A DNA stretch of 64,000 bases from an uncultured Bacteroidia bacterium (GTDB lineage Bacteria > Bacteroidota > Bacteroidia > Bacteroidales > UBA932): the NCBI GenBank assembly GCA_902779785.1, contig CACZDC010000001.1, forward strand, positions 62,001 through 126,000. The letters are read 5' to 3'. The translations under genes and the position numbers were made by a program. This document shows, piece by piece, positions 55,755-63,688 of this stretch; position 1 is the first letter of the stretch; each line of letters begins with the position of its first letter. The notes below the pieces were generated by a model. The model did no database searches. It was given only the letters and a program-made list of their open reading frames with translations, and was not told where the DNA came from.

Positions 55755-57095
55755 TTGGACTCAACGACTCTAAAACTCTACAAAAGGCTCCAGTGGAGAA
55801 CGCTCATTATTCTGATGGTGGGCTATGTCTGCTATTATTTTCTCAGAAAAAATTTCAGTGCCGCGATTCCGGCTATGGAGGCTACGCTCGGGCTGTCCAA
55901 ACTCCAGCTTGGCGCTTTTCTAACGCTCAACGGGATTGTTTATGGACTCTCGAGGATGGTGAACGGATTGCTTGCAGACCGCTATTCCAAGAAGTTGATA
56001 ATGTCCGCAGGACTGATCCTGTCCTGTATCATAAACTTGCTGATATGTTTTTCGCCAAAGCTTACGTCGACTCTTGGACTTGTGTTTCTTATCGGCTCGC
56101 TGTGGGTGGTGAACGGCTATGTTCACGGTATGGGTTATCCGCCCTGCGCTTCCATTATGGCACATTGGTTCAGACCATCTGAACTGGCCACAAAGCAGAG
56201 TATATGGAATGCCTCGCATTCAATCGGTGCCGGAATTGTCATTGCATTGTGCGGATGGATGCTGTCCAGATGGGGCTATTCAGCCTGGAACCTATGTTTC
56301 ATCGTTCCTGCCGTCATATCTTTCTTCGGGGCGCTGCTGGTCTATTTCGGCCTCAAGGACGACCCGTCCGAGTACGGTCTGCCTCCTGTCGAACCAAATG
56401 CTGCAAGCTCTCCAAAAAGCCAGGATAATCTTTCAAGAAAGGAACATCACAGATTTATTTCAAAGATGGTATTCCGTAATCCGATAATATGGGGAATATC
56501 GATATCCAACTTCTGCGTCTATGTAATCCGCTTTACCATTCTTGAATGGGGTACTTCGTTCCTGACACAGTGCAAAGGAATGGAAATAGCTTTGGCGGCA
56601 TCTATTGTCGCGGCCTCGGAGCTTATAGGGGGTGTCCTGGGAACCATTGCCTCGGGCTGGATAACCGATCGTTTTCTACAGTCCCGGACTCTGCGTACAA
56701 GCGCCCTTTTTACAATTGGCGCCACCCTTTGTTTTGCGGCCTTCTGCCTGATACCCTCCCAAGTCCATTGGATATGGAGTGCACTGCTCATTGTCTCCTC
56801 CGCTTTCTTTATTTATGGGCCGCAGGCACTTTTAGGCGTAAGTTGCTCCCAGTATGCGACAAAGCGGGCTGCCGCTTCCGCAAACGGCTTGTGCGGCATC
56901 TTTGGCTATGCCGCCACGGCGATATCGGGGATCGGTTTCGGATACCTTGCCGGTCGGCCTGAATTTGGCTGGGATGCCGTATTTCTTGTTTCGGTCTTGT
57001 TTGGACTTGCCGGTTCTGTGGTTTTGCTGACCTGCTGGCGACTTCCCTCCGATGGCTATGTCAAGGCGGAAAAAGTATTGATGGAAATCAAATAA
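55755..57095 (+). CDS. Organophosphate:Pi antiporter (GlpT/UhpT-type MFS transporter)
   Basis: A 446-residue, 12-helix major facilitator transporter of the OPA family, which exchanges inorganic phosphate for glycerol-3-phosphate or hexose-phosphates. The conserved TM1 motif YYFLRKNFSAAIPAM carries the first essential Arg, and VYVIRFTILEW in TM7 the second (GlpT R45 and R269 equivalents). GYPPCASIMAHWF and FIYGPQALLGVSCSQ are also typical. The start codon must be non-ATG: TTG 55755 lies 8 nt after the GH31 stop and gives MDSTTLKLYKRLQWR. A TTG at 55719 would overlap GH31. Exactly which organophosphate is carried cannot be decided here. Confidence 0.85.
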   Translation: MDSTTLKLYKRLQWRTLIILMVGYVCYYFLRKNFSAAIPAMEATLGLSKLQLGAFLTLNGIVYGLSRMVNGLLADRYSKKLIMSAGLILSCIINLLICFSPKLTSTLGLVFLIGSLWVVNGYVHGMGYPPCASIMAHWFRPSELATKQSIWNASHSIGAGIVIALCGWMLSRWGYSAWNLCFIVPAVISFFGALLVYFGLKDDPSEYGLPPVEPNAASSPKSQDNLSRKEHHRFISKMVFRNPIIWGISISNFCVYVIRFTILEWGTSFLTQCKGMEIALAASIVAASELIGGVLGTIASGWITDRFLQSRTLRTSALFTIGATLCFAAFCLIPSQVHWIWSALLIVSSAFFIYGPQALLGVSCSQYATKRAAASANGLCGIFGYAATAISGIGFGYLAGRPEFGWDAVFLVSVLFGLAGSVVLLTCWRLPSDGYVKAEKVLMEIK

Positions 57096-57100
57096 AACAA

Positions 57101-57108
57101 TACCTTTG
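57101..57108 (+). promoter_or_regulatory. -7 element (TACCTTTG) upstream of the SGNH-GDPD gene
   Basis: An exact TAnnTTTG match with ATTG (57077-57080) 20 nt upstream. It ends 8 nt before the ATG and may give the last gene separate expression. Confidence 0.4.
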
Positions 57109-57116
57109 TTCTTGCA

Positions 57117-58904
57117 ATGAAAAAGGTCATTATAGCTCTGTTTTTGATGCTGGCGGCGTTGCCTCCGGTTTTTTCTATGACTGCAAATAAACAGGCAGAC
57201 ACTGTCCGTATTCTCGGGGTAGGAAACAGCTGGACGAGGGATTCTATGCGGTGGCTGTCGGCAATTGCCGCAAGTGCCGGGGTTCCGGTCATCGTGGGCC
57301 ACGCTTATCTCGGCGGGAGCACTCTTGAGGACCAGTGGCACGGCATTTCCGACACAAGTTATACCTACACTCACGCCGGGCAGCAGCAAAAAGTTCATTC
57401 TACATACCAATACTGGAAATATACAGCCTCTGAAAATCCCGTCAAAACCCCATCCCACGGCTATAAGAATGGCTTGGCCGGAATAGGAGTTACCCTTGAA
57501 TATGCTGTCGCAGATGAAGAGTGGGACTGGGTCGTCTTCCAGCCGGAGGCGACTCTCGGCGGTGACTGGAAGCGTCACCTAGGAGAAGGTGCGGATGGAT
57601 ACAGCCTGCCGGCGTTTATTGCCGCCGTAAAGGGAATGATGCAGCCTTCTGCCGCGGCAGGAGTGCGTGTAGCGCTTATGGTGCCGTTTTCATACCCGAA
57701 GGGATGCACCGACTATCGCCAGAAGTTCCTTGAGGTTTATAACCGGGGGAGGACTCCGGAGGATCAGGCAGAATGGGACAAATTGTATAAGAAACAATAC
57801 CGCCTGATCCAGAAGGCTGCGGTGAGACTTTGCCGTGCCCTAAAGACGGACGCGTGCATCAATGTCGGGAAGGTCATCGAGGCAGGTCGGGCGGACGACG
57901 ATTTTTCCGGCTGCGGATATTTCCTGCTGCGGCGTCGGGACAACACACACCTGGCGGAGGGGCTTCCGATGTATATGGCCTCTCTCTGCTATGCTTATAC
58001 CCTTCTTGGCCTTAAGCCCGATGAGATATCATTTTTCCCGTCCGTGACATCCGATTCTATTATAACCGGCGATGTCGGCGCTACCTCCGGCGGAGCTTTT
58101 TCCCTGACTGAAGATTTGGCGGCCAAGGCCCGTTATTTGACTTATAACTGTCTGTATGAATGCCGTGGCGACAGGCACCCCGTCGCCATCGTGGCTCACC
58201 GTGGTTATTGGATGGCTCCGGGACTCAATAAGGCCAAGAATTCGGTTGCTGCCCTGCGTGAGGCACAGGCGTTCGGCTGCTGGGGCAGCGAATTCGACGT
58301 CCACCTGACGGCCGACAATATTGTCGTAGTCAACCACGATCCTATCCGTGAGGGCAAGGTAATCCAGACTAAGGCATACAGAGAACTCCGTAATCTTTCG
58401 CTTTCCAACGGGGAACCTCTCCCTACACTCTGTGAGTATCTGGCACAGGGCGTGGCCAGCGAAAAAACGAGGCTTGTACTCGAATTTAAGCCACAATATA
58501 GCCGGAAAAGGGAGGATATTCTGATAGAAAAGGCATTCGCTGCCCTTCGGCTCTATAATCTTTTTGATCCGGAACGTGTCACCTTCATTTCCTTCAGCCA
58601 TTACATTTGTCAGCGTCTTGCCGAGCTGGCTCCCGGTTTCAATAACCAATATCTTAAAGGGGATATTCCGCCGGAGCAGCTGCACCAGGAGGGAATTAAT
58701 GGCATCGACTACAAATACAAAGTCTTATACCGGCATCCGGAATGGGTCAGTGAAGCCCATCGTTGCGGTATGTCTGTCAATGTCTGGACCGTCAATAAGG
58801 AAGAGGATATCCACCGGATGATAGAAATGGGAGTGGACTTCATAACCACTGACAACCCTCCTCTCGTCCGCCAGATCCTCGGCAGCAGTGCCTGCCTGGA
58901 CTAG
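57117..58904 (+). CDS. SGNH hydrolase (DUF4886-like) / glycerophosphodiester phosphodiesterase fusion
   Basis: A 595-residue exported protein with a signal peptide. Residues about 28-310 match the DUF4886 SGNH fold: VGNSWTRDSM as block I Ser, GGSTLEDQW, DWVVFQPEAT and DNTHLAEGLPMYMAS as the Asp-x-x-His block. Residues about 350-595 are a GDPD barrel: VAHRGYWMAPG (His-Arg-Gly), SEFDVHLTADN, VVNHDPI, LVLEFKPQYS and VWTVNKEEDIHRMIEMGVDFITTDNP, with metal and catalytic residues intact. It hydrolyses glycerophosphodiesters to glycerol-3-phosphate and an alcohol; the SGNH part could remove an ester-linked group first (inference). The stop codon overlaps the galM stop at CTAG. Confidence 0.85.
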   Translation: MKKVIIALFLMLAALPPVFSMTANKQADTVRILGVGNSWTRDSMRWLSAIAASAGVPVIVGHAYLGGSTLEDQWHGISDTSYTYTHAGQQQKVHSTYQYWKYTASENPVKTPSHGYKNGLAGIGVTLEYAVADEEWDWVVFQPEATLGGDWKRHLGEGADGYSLPAFIAAVKGMMQPSAAAGVRVALMVPFSYPKGCTDYRQKFLEVYNRGRTPEDQAEWDKLYKKQYRLIQKAAVRLCRALKTDACINVGKVIEAGRADDDFSGCGYFLLRRRDNTHLAEGLPMYMASLCYAYTLLGLKPDEISFFPSVTSDSIITGDVGATSGGAFSLTEDLAAKARYLTYNCLYECRGDRHPVAIVAHRGYWMAPGLNKAKNSVAALREAQAFGCWGSEFDVHLTADNIVVVNHDPIREGKVIQTKAYRELRNLSLSNGEPLPTLCEYLAQGVASEKTRLVLEFKPQYSRKREDILIEKAFAALRLYNLFDPERVTFISFSHYICQRLAELAPGFNNQYLKGDIPPEQLHQEGINGIDYKYKVLYRHPEWVSEAHRCGMSVNVWTVNKEEDIHRMIEMGVDFITTDNPPLVRQILGSSACLD

Positions 58905-58935
58905 TCAAACGCCCAGATAATGGCTTCTTCGTAGA
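58901..58935. repeat. galM 3' end duplicated at 33151-33185
   Basis: The 35 bases that encode the last GalM residues and stop recur at 33151-33185 with one difference. The first ten (CTAGTCAAAC) also occur at 24438-24447 inside the EEP gene. CTAG itself is the shared stop site of the two convergent genes. Confidence 0.85.
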
Positions 58936-59938
58936 TCTCGCCGGGACGGAGAACGGTGGTGGGGAAGGCGGGCTGGTTGGGGGCGTCGGGGGTGTGCTGG
59001 CATTCGATGGCCACGGCGTCATAATCCTTGTAGGCATAGCCGGAGGGGCTTGCAGGGCAGCCGGAGAGCCAGTTGCCGGTATAGACCTGCACGGCTGGCT
59101 GGGTGGTCAGGACTTCGAGATGGCGGCCGGAAACGGGGCCCCAGAGCTCTGCGGCGCTGGAAAGCTGACCGGGCATAGCACCGTCGATCAGCCAGCAGTT
59201 GTCATAGCCCTTGCCGAACTTGAGGGCGGGGAAGTCCTCGCGGATGTCCCGTCCGATTTTCTTCCTTTCGCTGAAATCCATCGGTGTTCCGGCGACGGGG
59301 GCGACCTCGCCGGTCGGGATCAGGCTTTCGTCGGTCGGCAGGTATTCCGAGGCGTTGAGTTCCATCTCGTGGTCCAAGACGCTGCCTTCGCCGTCAAGGT
59401 TGAAGTAGCAGTGGTTGGTCAGGTTGACCACGGTCGGGGCGTCGCTTTCGGCGGTCAGGGTGAGTTTGAGGGCATTGTCCTCGCTCCACTCGTAATGGGC
59501 CACGGCTTTCAGATTGCCGGGATAGCCGGCCTCGCCGTCGGCGGAATAATACAGGAACTCTACGGCGTCGCCTTCTATGCGGCTGTCCCAGACCTGGTTC
59601 TGGAAGCCATCGGGGCCGCCGTGCAGATGGTTAGGGCCATTATTGACAGGAAGGCTGTACTGCTTGCCGTCAAGGCTGAATTTGCCCTTGGCTATGCGGT
59701 TGGCGAAACGGCCTGGGATCTTGCCGGCGCAGGGGCCGTCGGCAAGATAATCCAGTGCATTTGGATAATTCAGCACTACATTGGCCAGTTCGCCGTTCTT
59801 GTCGGGGACCACTATTGCCGTGATGCCTGCGCCGAGGCTTGAAAGCTGGACATAAGCGCCGGAGGCGTTCTTGATTGTGTAACGGATAATTTCTTTTCCT
59901 TCAGGGCCCTTGCCCCAGATTTCCTTGGTGATTTCCAT
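58901..59938 (-). CDS. galM: Aldose 1-epimerase (galactose mutarotase)
   Basis: Interconverts alpha- and beta-anomers of galactose and glucose. The 345-residue protein has the first catalytic-site motif GRFANRIAKGKFSLDG (about 76-91), GPNHLHGGPDGF, the catalytic His region LTNHCYFNLDG (about 170), VAPVAGTPMDF, DNCWLID and the catalytic Glu motif VAIECQHTPDAPNQP (about 305). It ends LRPGEIYEEAIIWAFD, within the normal family end. It is convergent with the GDPD gene and divergent from thyA, with its own promoter. Confidence 0.94.
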   Translation of the reverse strand: MEITKEIWGKGPEGKEIIRYTIKNASGAYVQLSSLGAGITAIVVPDKNGELANVVLNYPNALDYLADGPCAGKIPGRFANRIAKGKFSLDGKQYSLPVNNGPNHLHGGPDGFQNQVWDSRIEGDAVEFLYYSADGEAGYPGNLKAVAHYEWSEDNALKLTLTAESDAPTVVNLTNHCYFNLDGEGSVLDHEMELNASEYLPTDESLIPTGEVAPVAGTPMDFSERKKIGRDIREDFPALKFGKGYDNCWLIDGAMPGQLSSAAELWGPVSGRHLEVLTTQPAVQVYTGNWLSGCPASPSGYAYKDYDAVAIECQHTPDAPNQPAFPTTVLRPGEIYEEAIIWAFD

Positions 59939-59961
59939 AATTATAACAGGCTATATCTGCA

Positions 59962-59969
59962 CAAAGATA
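59962..59969 (-). promoter_or_regulatory. -7 element (TATCTTTG) for galM
   Basis: An exact TAnnTTTG match on the minus strand, 23 nt before the galM ATG. No clear TTTG at the -33 position. Confidence 0.5.
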
Positions 59970-59991
59970 ACGATTTCTTGCGGAATTTCCG

Positions 59992-59999
59992 TATATTTG
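59992..59999 (+). promoter_or_regulatory. -7 element (TATATTTG) for thyA-dfrA
   Basis: An exact TAnnTTTG match ending 7 nt before the thyA ATG, so the mRNA would be leaderless or nearly so. No clear -33 TTTG. Confidence 0.5.
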
Positions 60000-60006
60000 C
60001 AAGCCT

Positions 60007-60801
60007 ATGAAACAGTATCTCGATTTACTCAGACATATCCGTGAGCACGGCGTCCTGAAAGAAGACCGCACCGGAACTGGGACGCAGAGCGTCTTCGGTT
60101 ATCAGATGCGCTTTAATCTCGAGGAGGGCTTTCCTCTTCTTACTACGAAGAAAGTCCATCTCAAGTCCATAATCTACGAGCTTCTGTGGTTCCTCTCCGG
60201 CGACACGAATATCAAGTACCTGAAGGACCACGGCGTCAGCATCTGGGACGAATGGGCCGATGAAAACGGCGAACTCGGCCCGGTTTATGGTCACCAATGG
60301 CGCTCTTGGCCGACTCCTGATGGGCGGACAATCGACCAGATTTCGATGATAATCGACACAATCAAGCACAATCCGGACTCCAGACGCATACTTGTCTCGG
60401 CCTGGAATCCCGGAGAGGTGGATAAGATGGCCCTGCCGCCCTGCCACTGCCTTTTCCAGTTCTATGTGGCGGAAGGAAAGCTAAGCTGCCAGCTCTACCA
60501 GCGCAGCGCCGACGTTTTCCTCGGGGTGCCTTTCAACATCGCCTCCTACGCCCTTCTGACTATGATGCTGGCGCAGGTCTGCGGCCTGAAGCCGGGCGAG
60601 TTCATCCACACCACCGGCGACACCCACATCTACCGCAATCACTTCGAGCAGGTGGCCCTGCAGCTAAGCCGCGAGCCCCGTCCGCTGCCGAAAATGCTCC
60701 TGAACCCCGACATAAAATCCCTTTTTGATTTCAAATACGAAGATTTCACCCTGGAGGGCTACGACCCCTGGCCCGCCATAAAAGCCCCGGTAGCAGTATG
60801 A
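60007..60801 (+). CDS. thyA: Thymidylate synthase
   Basis: Converts dUMP and methylene-tetrahydrofolate to dTMP and dihydrofolate. Folate and dUMP motifs are in place: [13 protein letters not shown] (about 19-31), the catalytic Cys in [12 protein letters not shown] (about 145), [21 protein letters not shown] and the C-terminal substrate loop PAIKAPVAV. Length 264, identical to the usual form. The stop overlaps the dfrA start (ATGA), which couples regeneration of the folate cofactor. Confidence 0.96.
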   Translation: MKQYLDLLRHIREHGVLKEDRTGTGTQSVFGYQMRFNLEEGFPLLTTKKVHLKSIIYELLWFLSGDTNIKYLKDHGVSIWDEWADENGELGPVYGHQWRSWPTPDGRTIDQISMIIDTIKHNPDSRRILVSAWNPGEVDKMALPPCHCLFQFYVAEGKLSCQLYQRSADVFLGVPFNIASYALLTMMLAQVCGLKPGEFIHTTGDTHIYRNHFEQVALQLSREPRPLPKMLLNPDIKSLFDFKYEDFTLEGYDPWPAIKAPVAV

Positions 60802-61283
60802 TCAAATGTCTGATAGTAGCAGTTGCCGAAAACAACGGCATCGGCGTGAAGGGCGCCCTCCCCTGGCACCTTTCCGGCGACCTTAAGTATTTCAAGGAAA
60901 CCACTCGCGGCTACCCCGTGATTATGGGCAGGACTACCTATTTCTCTATAGGCCGGCCTCTTCCCGGAAGGAAGAACATTGTTCTGAACCTTGGCGGCGA
61001 CCCCATCCCCGAGGTCGACTGCGTGTATTCTTTCGATGAGGCTTATGCCGCTGCAGCGGCCTCTGGGGCGGAAAAATGCTTCATTATCGGCGGTGCGTCT
61101 GTTTACCGTGCAGCCATTCCGGATATGGACAGGCTTTATATCACGAGAGTCCACCACGTCGTCGAAGACGCGGACGCTTTCTTCCCCGAGCTTGATCCTG
61201 CCGTCTGGAAGGAAGTCTCACGCAGCGAGCCCCACACGGATGAAGGAATTGACTATGAATTCGTAATTTACGAAAAGGCCTGA
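60798..61283 (+). CDS. dfrA: Dihydrofolate reductase
   Basis: Reduces the dihydrofolate produced by thymidylate synthase. 161 residues with [30 protein letters not shown] (catalytic acidic residue and Trp of the active-site loop), [23 protein letters not shown] (NADPH-binding) and [14 protein letters not shown]. It overlaps thyA by 4 nt. The gene is ordinary housekeeping, not a resistance variant as far as visible. The gene name dfrA/folA is interchangeable. Confidence 0.94.
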   Translation: MIKCLIVAVAENNGIGVKGALPWHLSGDLKYFKETTRGYPVIMGRTTYFSIGRPLPGRKNIVLNLGGDPIPEVDCVYSFDEAYAAAAASGAEKCFIIGGASVYRAAIPDMDRLYITRVHHVVEDADAFFPELDPAVWKEVSRSEPHTDEGIDYEFVIYEKA

Positions 61284-61305
61284 GAAGGCGGTATAGAACG
61301 AACTT

Positions 61306-62661
61306 ATGGAAAAACGAGAGAATTTCGGCGGACGGCTGTCCGTCATTCTGGCTATGGCCGGGTCCGCAATCGGCCTTGGAAACATCTGGCGTTTCCCCTA
61401 CGTCGCCGGAGAACAGGGCGGTGGAGCATTCATCATAGTTTACATCCTGGCGAGCTTCATCCTGGCCCTGCCCATCTTCTTTTCCGAGACCATAATCGGC
61501 CGCCGAAGCGGCTCCAATGCCGTCGGCGCTATGAAGAAGATGGCTCCGGGGACGCGTTGGAAGTGGATAGGGATAATGACGGTCATCTCCCCGATGATAG
61601 TCCTCAGCTACTATTCCGTCGTTGGCGGATGGAGCGTGGAATACCTTTTCAAGGCCCTGGCCTTCGACTTTACCGGAGTCCCCTCCGACAGTATCAGTGG
61701 TTTCTTCTCTCGCTTCATCTCCTCGACCTGGGAGCCTGTCCTTGCCCATACCATATTTATCGCCCTGACCGCCGGCATCATTCTTGGCGGCGTCAAGAAA
61801 GGCATTGAAAAGTTCTCCAAGCTGACGATGCCCATACTGTTCCTGCTGATCGTGGTCATTGCGGTATATTCCATCTGCCTTCCCGGAGCACGGGGCGGCG
61901 TGGACTATCTGCTCAAGCCGGACTTTTCCAAGATATCGGCCGGGACCATCGCCTCCGCTATGGGCCAGGCCTTCTTCTCGCTCTCGCTCGGTGTCGGGAC
62001 CATACTGACCTACGGTTCCTATATCAGGAAGCAGGAAAATCTGATGGTTTCAGGCGTGGGAACGGCTGTCGCCGACATTTCTTTCGCCATCCTTGCGGGC
62101 TTTGCCATTATGCCGGCCGTCTTTGCCGCAGGAATCCAGCCTGGCGCCGGTCCGGGCTTGGTATTCGAGACTTTGCCCTTCATTTTCAACAAGATGGGGG
62201 CAAGGATTCCCTGGATCAGCGCAGTCGTGGCCATTATCTTTTTCCTGACAATACTTGTTGCAGCCCTGACCTCGGCGATCTCGATGTTCGAAGTCGGAGT
62301 GGCCTACCTGATGGAGGAAAAGGGCAAGTCGCGAAAGAAGGCGACTCTCCAGGTCGGCCTCTTCTGCTGGGTAATAGGACTGCTGTGTTCGCTCTCTTTC
62401 GGCCCTTTGTCCGGGGTTCATATTTTCGGCAAGTCCATCTTCGATTTCCTTGACTCTCTGTGCTCCAACTGGCTTATGCCACTCGGCGGACTGATGTTCA
62501 CCCTTTTCGTGGGTTGGAAAATGTCCCGCAGCGACGTCGAGGACGAGTTTACCAACCACCGCAAGCTCAACCGCCGCGGCTTCCCCCTGGTCTATTTCCT
62601 CATCCGCTACATAGCCCCCGTGGGTATAGTCATAGTGTTCCTTTCGAACCTGCTGCTGTAA
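61306..62661 (+). CDS. Neurotransmitter:sodium symporter family transporter
   Basis: A 451-residue integral membrane protein with about 11-12 transmembrane helices of the LeuT fold. The conserved TM1 motif GGRLSVILAMAGSAIGLGNIWRFPYVAGEQGGGAF (sodium and substrate site) is present, with SYYSVVGGWSVEYL in TM3 and FFSLSLGVGTILTYGSY in TM6. The family carries amino acids or related amines with sodium. It starts 22 nt after dfrA, so read-through from the thyA promoter is possible. The substrate is unknown. Its stop is 5 nt from the stop of the convergent gene. Confidence 0.9.
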   Translation: MEKRENFGGRLSVILAMAGSAIGLGNIWRFPYVAGEQGGGAFIIVYILASFILALPIFFSETIIGRRSGSNAVGAMKKMAPGTRWKWIGIMTVISPMIVLSYYSVVGGWSVEYLFKALAFDFTGVPSDSISGFFSRFISSTWEPVLAHTIFIALTAGIILGGVKKGIEKFSKLTMPILFLLIVVIAVYSICLPGARGGVDYLLKPDFSKISAGTIASAMGQAFFSLSLGVGTILTYGSYIRKQENLMVSGVGTAVADISFAILAGFAIMPAVFAAGIQPGAGPGLVFETLPFIFNKMGARIPWISAVVAIIFFLTILVAALTSAISMFEVGVAYLMEEKGKSRKKATLQVGLFCWVIGLLCSLSFGPLSGVHIFGKSIFDFLDSLCSNWLMPLGGLMFTLFVGWKMSRSDVEDEFTNHRKLNRRGFPLVYFLIRYIAPVGIVIVFLSNLLL

Positions 62662-62666
62662 GAAGG

Positions 62667-63632
62667 CTATTGCAGTCCCGCCAGAAACGCCAGCAGACGG
62701 TCCTCCGGAGCATCTTTCAGGAGGATCGTTTTGTTTTTGTCGAGAAGATATACGGACGGGATGCCGCGGACCGCATAGATACGGTCGGAGTTGATGCGCC
62801 TGAGATGGTCATATCCATTGATCCATTCCTTCGGATAGCCCTCGCCTGCCGCCTTCCAGGCCTCGACGTCCTCGTCGATATAGATGTCCACGACCTTGAG
62901 AGCGCCGCTGGAGATAAGCCCCCCAATCTGAGGATTTCCCCGGAAAGCCTCGACAAGCCCCCTGCAGGCGTTGCAGTCCGGATTGCCGAAGATAAGCACC
63001 GTGTAATCGGCCTTGACGCCGTAGAGCGAATTCCGCCGTCCGGAAAGTTCGGTGAAGGCGAAATCCGGCGCCTTGGTCCCGGGACGGTTCATTGAGCAGA
63101 CCTTCTTTTCCCATTCCCTCGAGCCCCGCATCTCGGCCTTGGCAAGAGGGGAGGCGAGCAGCGGCTCTACGAAAGCCAGCCAGAGTTCTTCGTCCCTGAC
63201 GGGCGAAGCCGGGTCATAGACATATTTCCGGAAAAGTTCGGCAAAATCCTCGAGAAGTCCGGAGTCCGGATGGGCTGAACTGAAAGCTTCAGCCAGCGAA
63301 AAAGCCCTCCCTACAGCGCTGCGGGCCTTGTCGCCCGGGATGTTTTCTAAAAGAGTGACAAAGGTGCCCATCTGTTTTTCCACCTCGTCCTTCGCGACTC
63401 CGTTCAGGCGGAGAGAATCACTCCCATAGAAGCTCGCCGTGTCCAGGAAACGGTCCCAGATATGCATCGTCATCCACTCCAGCCTCTCTTCATCGTCACT
63501 CAGCAGCTGTGGAATGCCCGCAGAGGGGAAGGGGCGCGGAGACGTACTGTTTTCCTGTTTTTTGCCTTTACAGGAAAGCAGCAAGATAAAGAGTGATATC
63601 AGGAGAATCAGCATATTGGACAATCTCTTCAT
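62667..63632 (-). CDS. Thioredoxin-like lipoprotein (DUF5106-type)
   Basis: A 321-residue lipoprotein; start at ATG 63632 gives MKRLSNMLILLISLFILLLSCKGKK with a lipobox LLSC (the longer frame from a GTG at 63650 is less likely). Residues about 35-175 form a helical DUF5106-like domain. From about 190 a thioredoxin-fold region follows: GTKAPDFAFTELSGRRNSLYG, the CxxC active site NPDCNACRGL, and IPSVYLLDKNKTILLKDA. It probably acts in thiol-disulfide exchange on periplasmic or surface proteins. It is divergent from the next gene with adjacent -7 elements. Confidence 0.82.
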   Translation of the reverse strand: MKRLSNMLILLISLFILLLSCKGKKQENSTSPRPFPSAGIPQLLSDDEERLEWMTMHIWDRFLDTASFYGSDSLRLNGVAKDEVEKQMGTFVTLLENIPGDKARSAVGRAFSLAEAFSSAHPDSGLLEDFAELFRKYVYDPASPVRDEELWLAFVEPLLASPLAKAEMRGSREWEKKVCSMNRPGTKAPDFAFTELSGRRNSLYGVKADYTVLIFGNPDCNACRGLVEAFRGNPQIGGLISSGALKVVDIYIDEDVEAWKAAGEGYPKEWINGYDHLRRINSDRIYAVRGIPSVYLLDKNKTILLKDAPEDRLLAFLAGLQ

Positions 63633-63653
63633 AAGCGCATACAATTCCACTTA

Positions 63654-63661
63654 CAAAAGTA
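63654..63661 (-). promoter_or_regulatory. -7 element (TACTTTTG) for the thioredoxin-like gene
   Basis: An exact TAnnTTTG match on the minus strand, 21 nt before the ATG at 63632. Confidence 0.45.
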
Positions 63662-63673
63662 AAGAAAAAATGC

Positions 63674-63681
63674 TAAATTTG
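63674..63681 (+). promoter_or_regulatory. -7 element (TAAATTTG) for the last gene
   Basis: An exact TAnnTTTG match ending 7 nt before the ATG at 63689, so a leaderless mRNA is predicted. Confidence 0.5.
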
Positions 63682-63688
63682 TATTCTT

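Noticed and set aside
55719..55757. TTG 55719 as start of the organophosphate antiporter
   Set aside because: It would overlap GH31 by 29 nt and add 12 unconserved residues; TTG 55755 lies just after the GH31 stop and directly before the conserved N terminus.
33404..58904. Integrated mobile element carrying the accessory operon
   Set aside because: No integrase, transposase, tRNA target, or flanking direct repeats were seen; the galM-tail copies at 33.15 and 58.90 kb are in the same orientation and flank most of the region, but one is the genuine gene end, so I do not call attachment sites.
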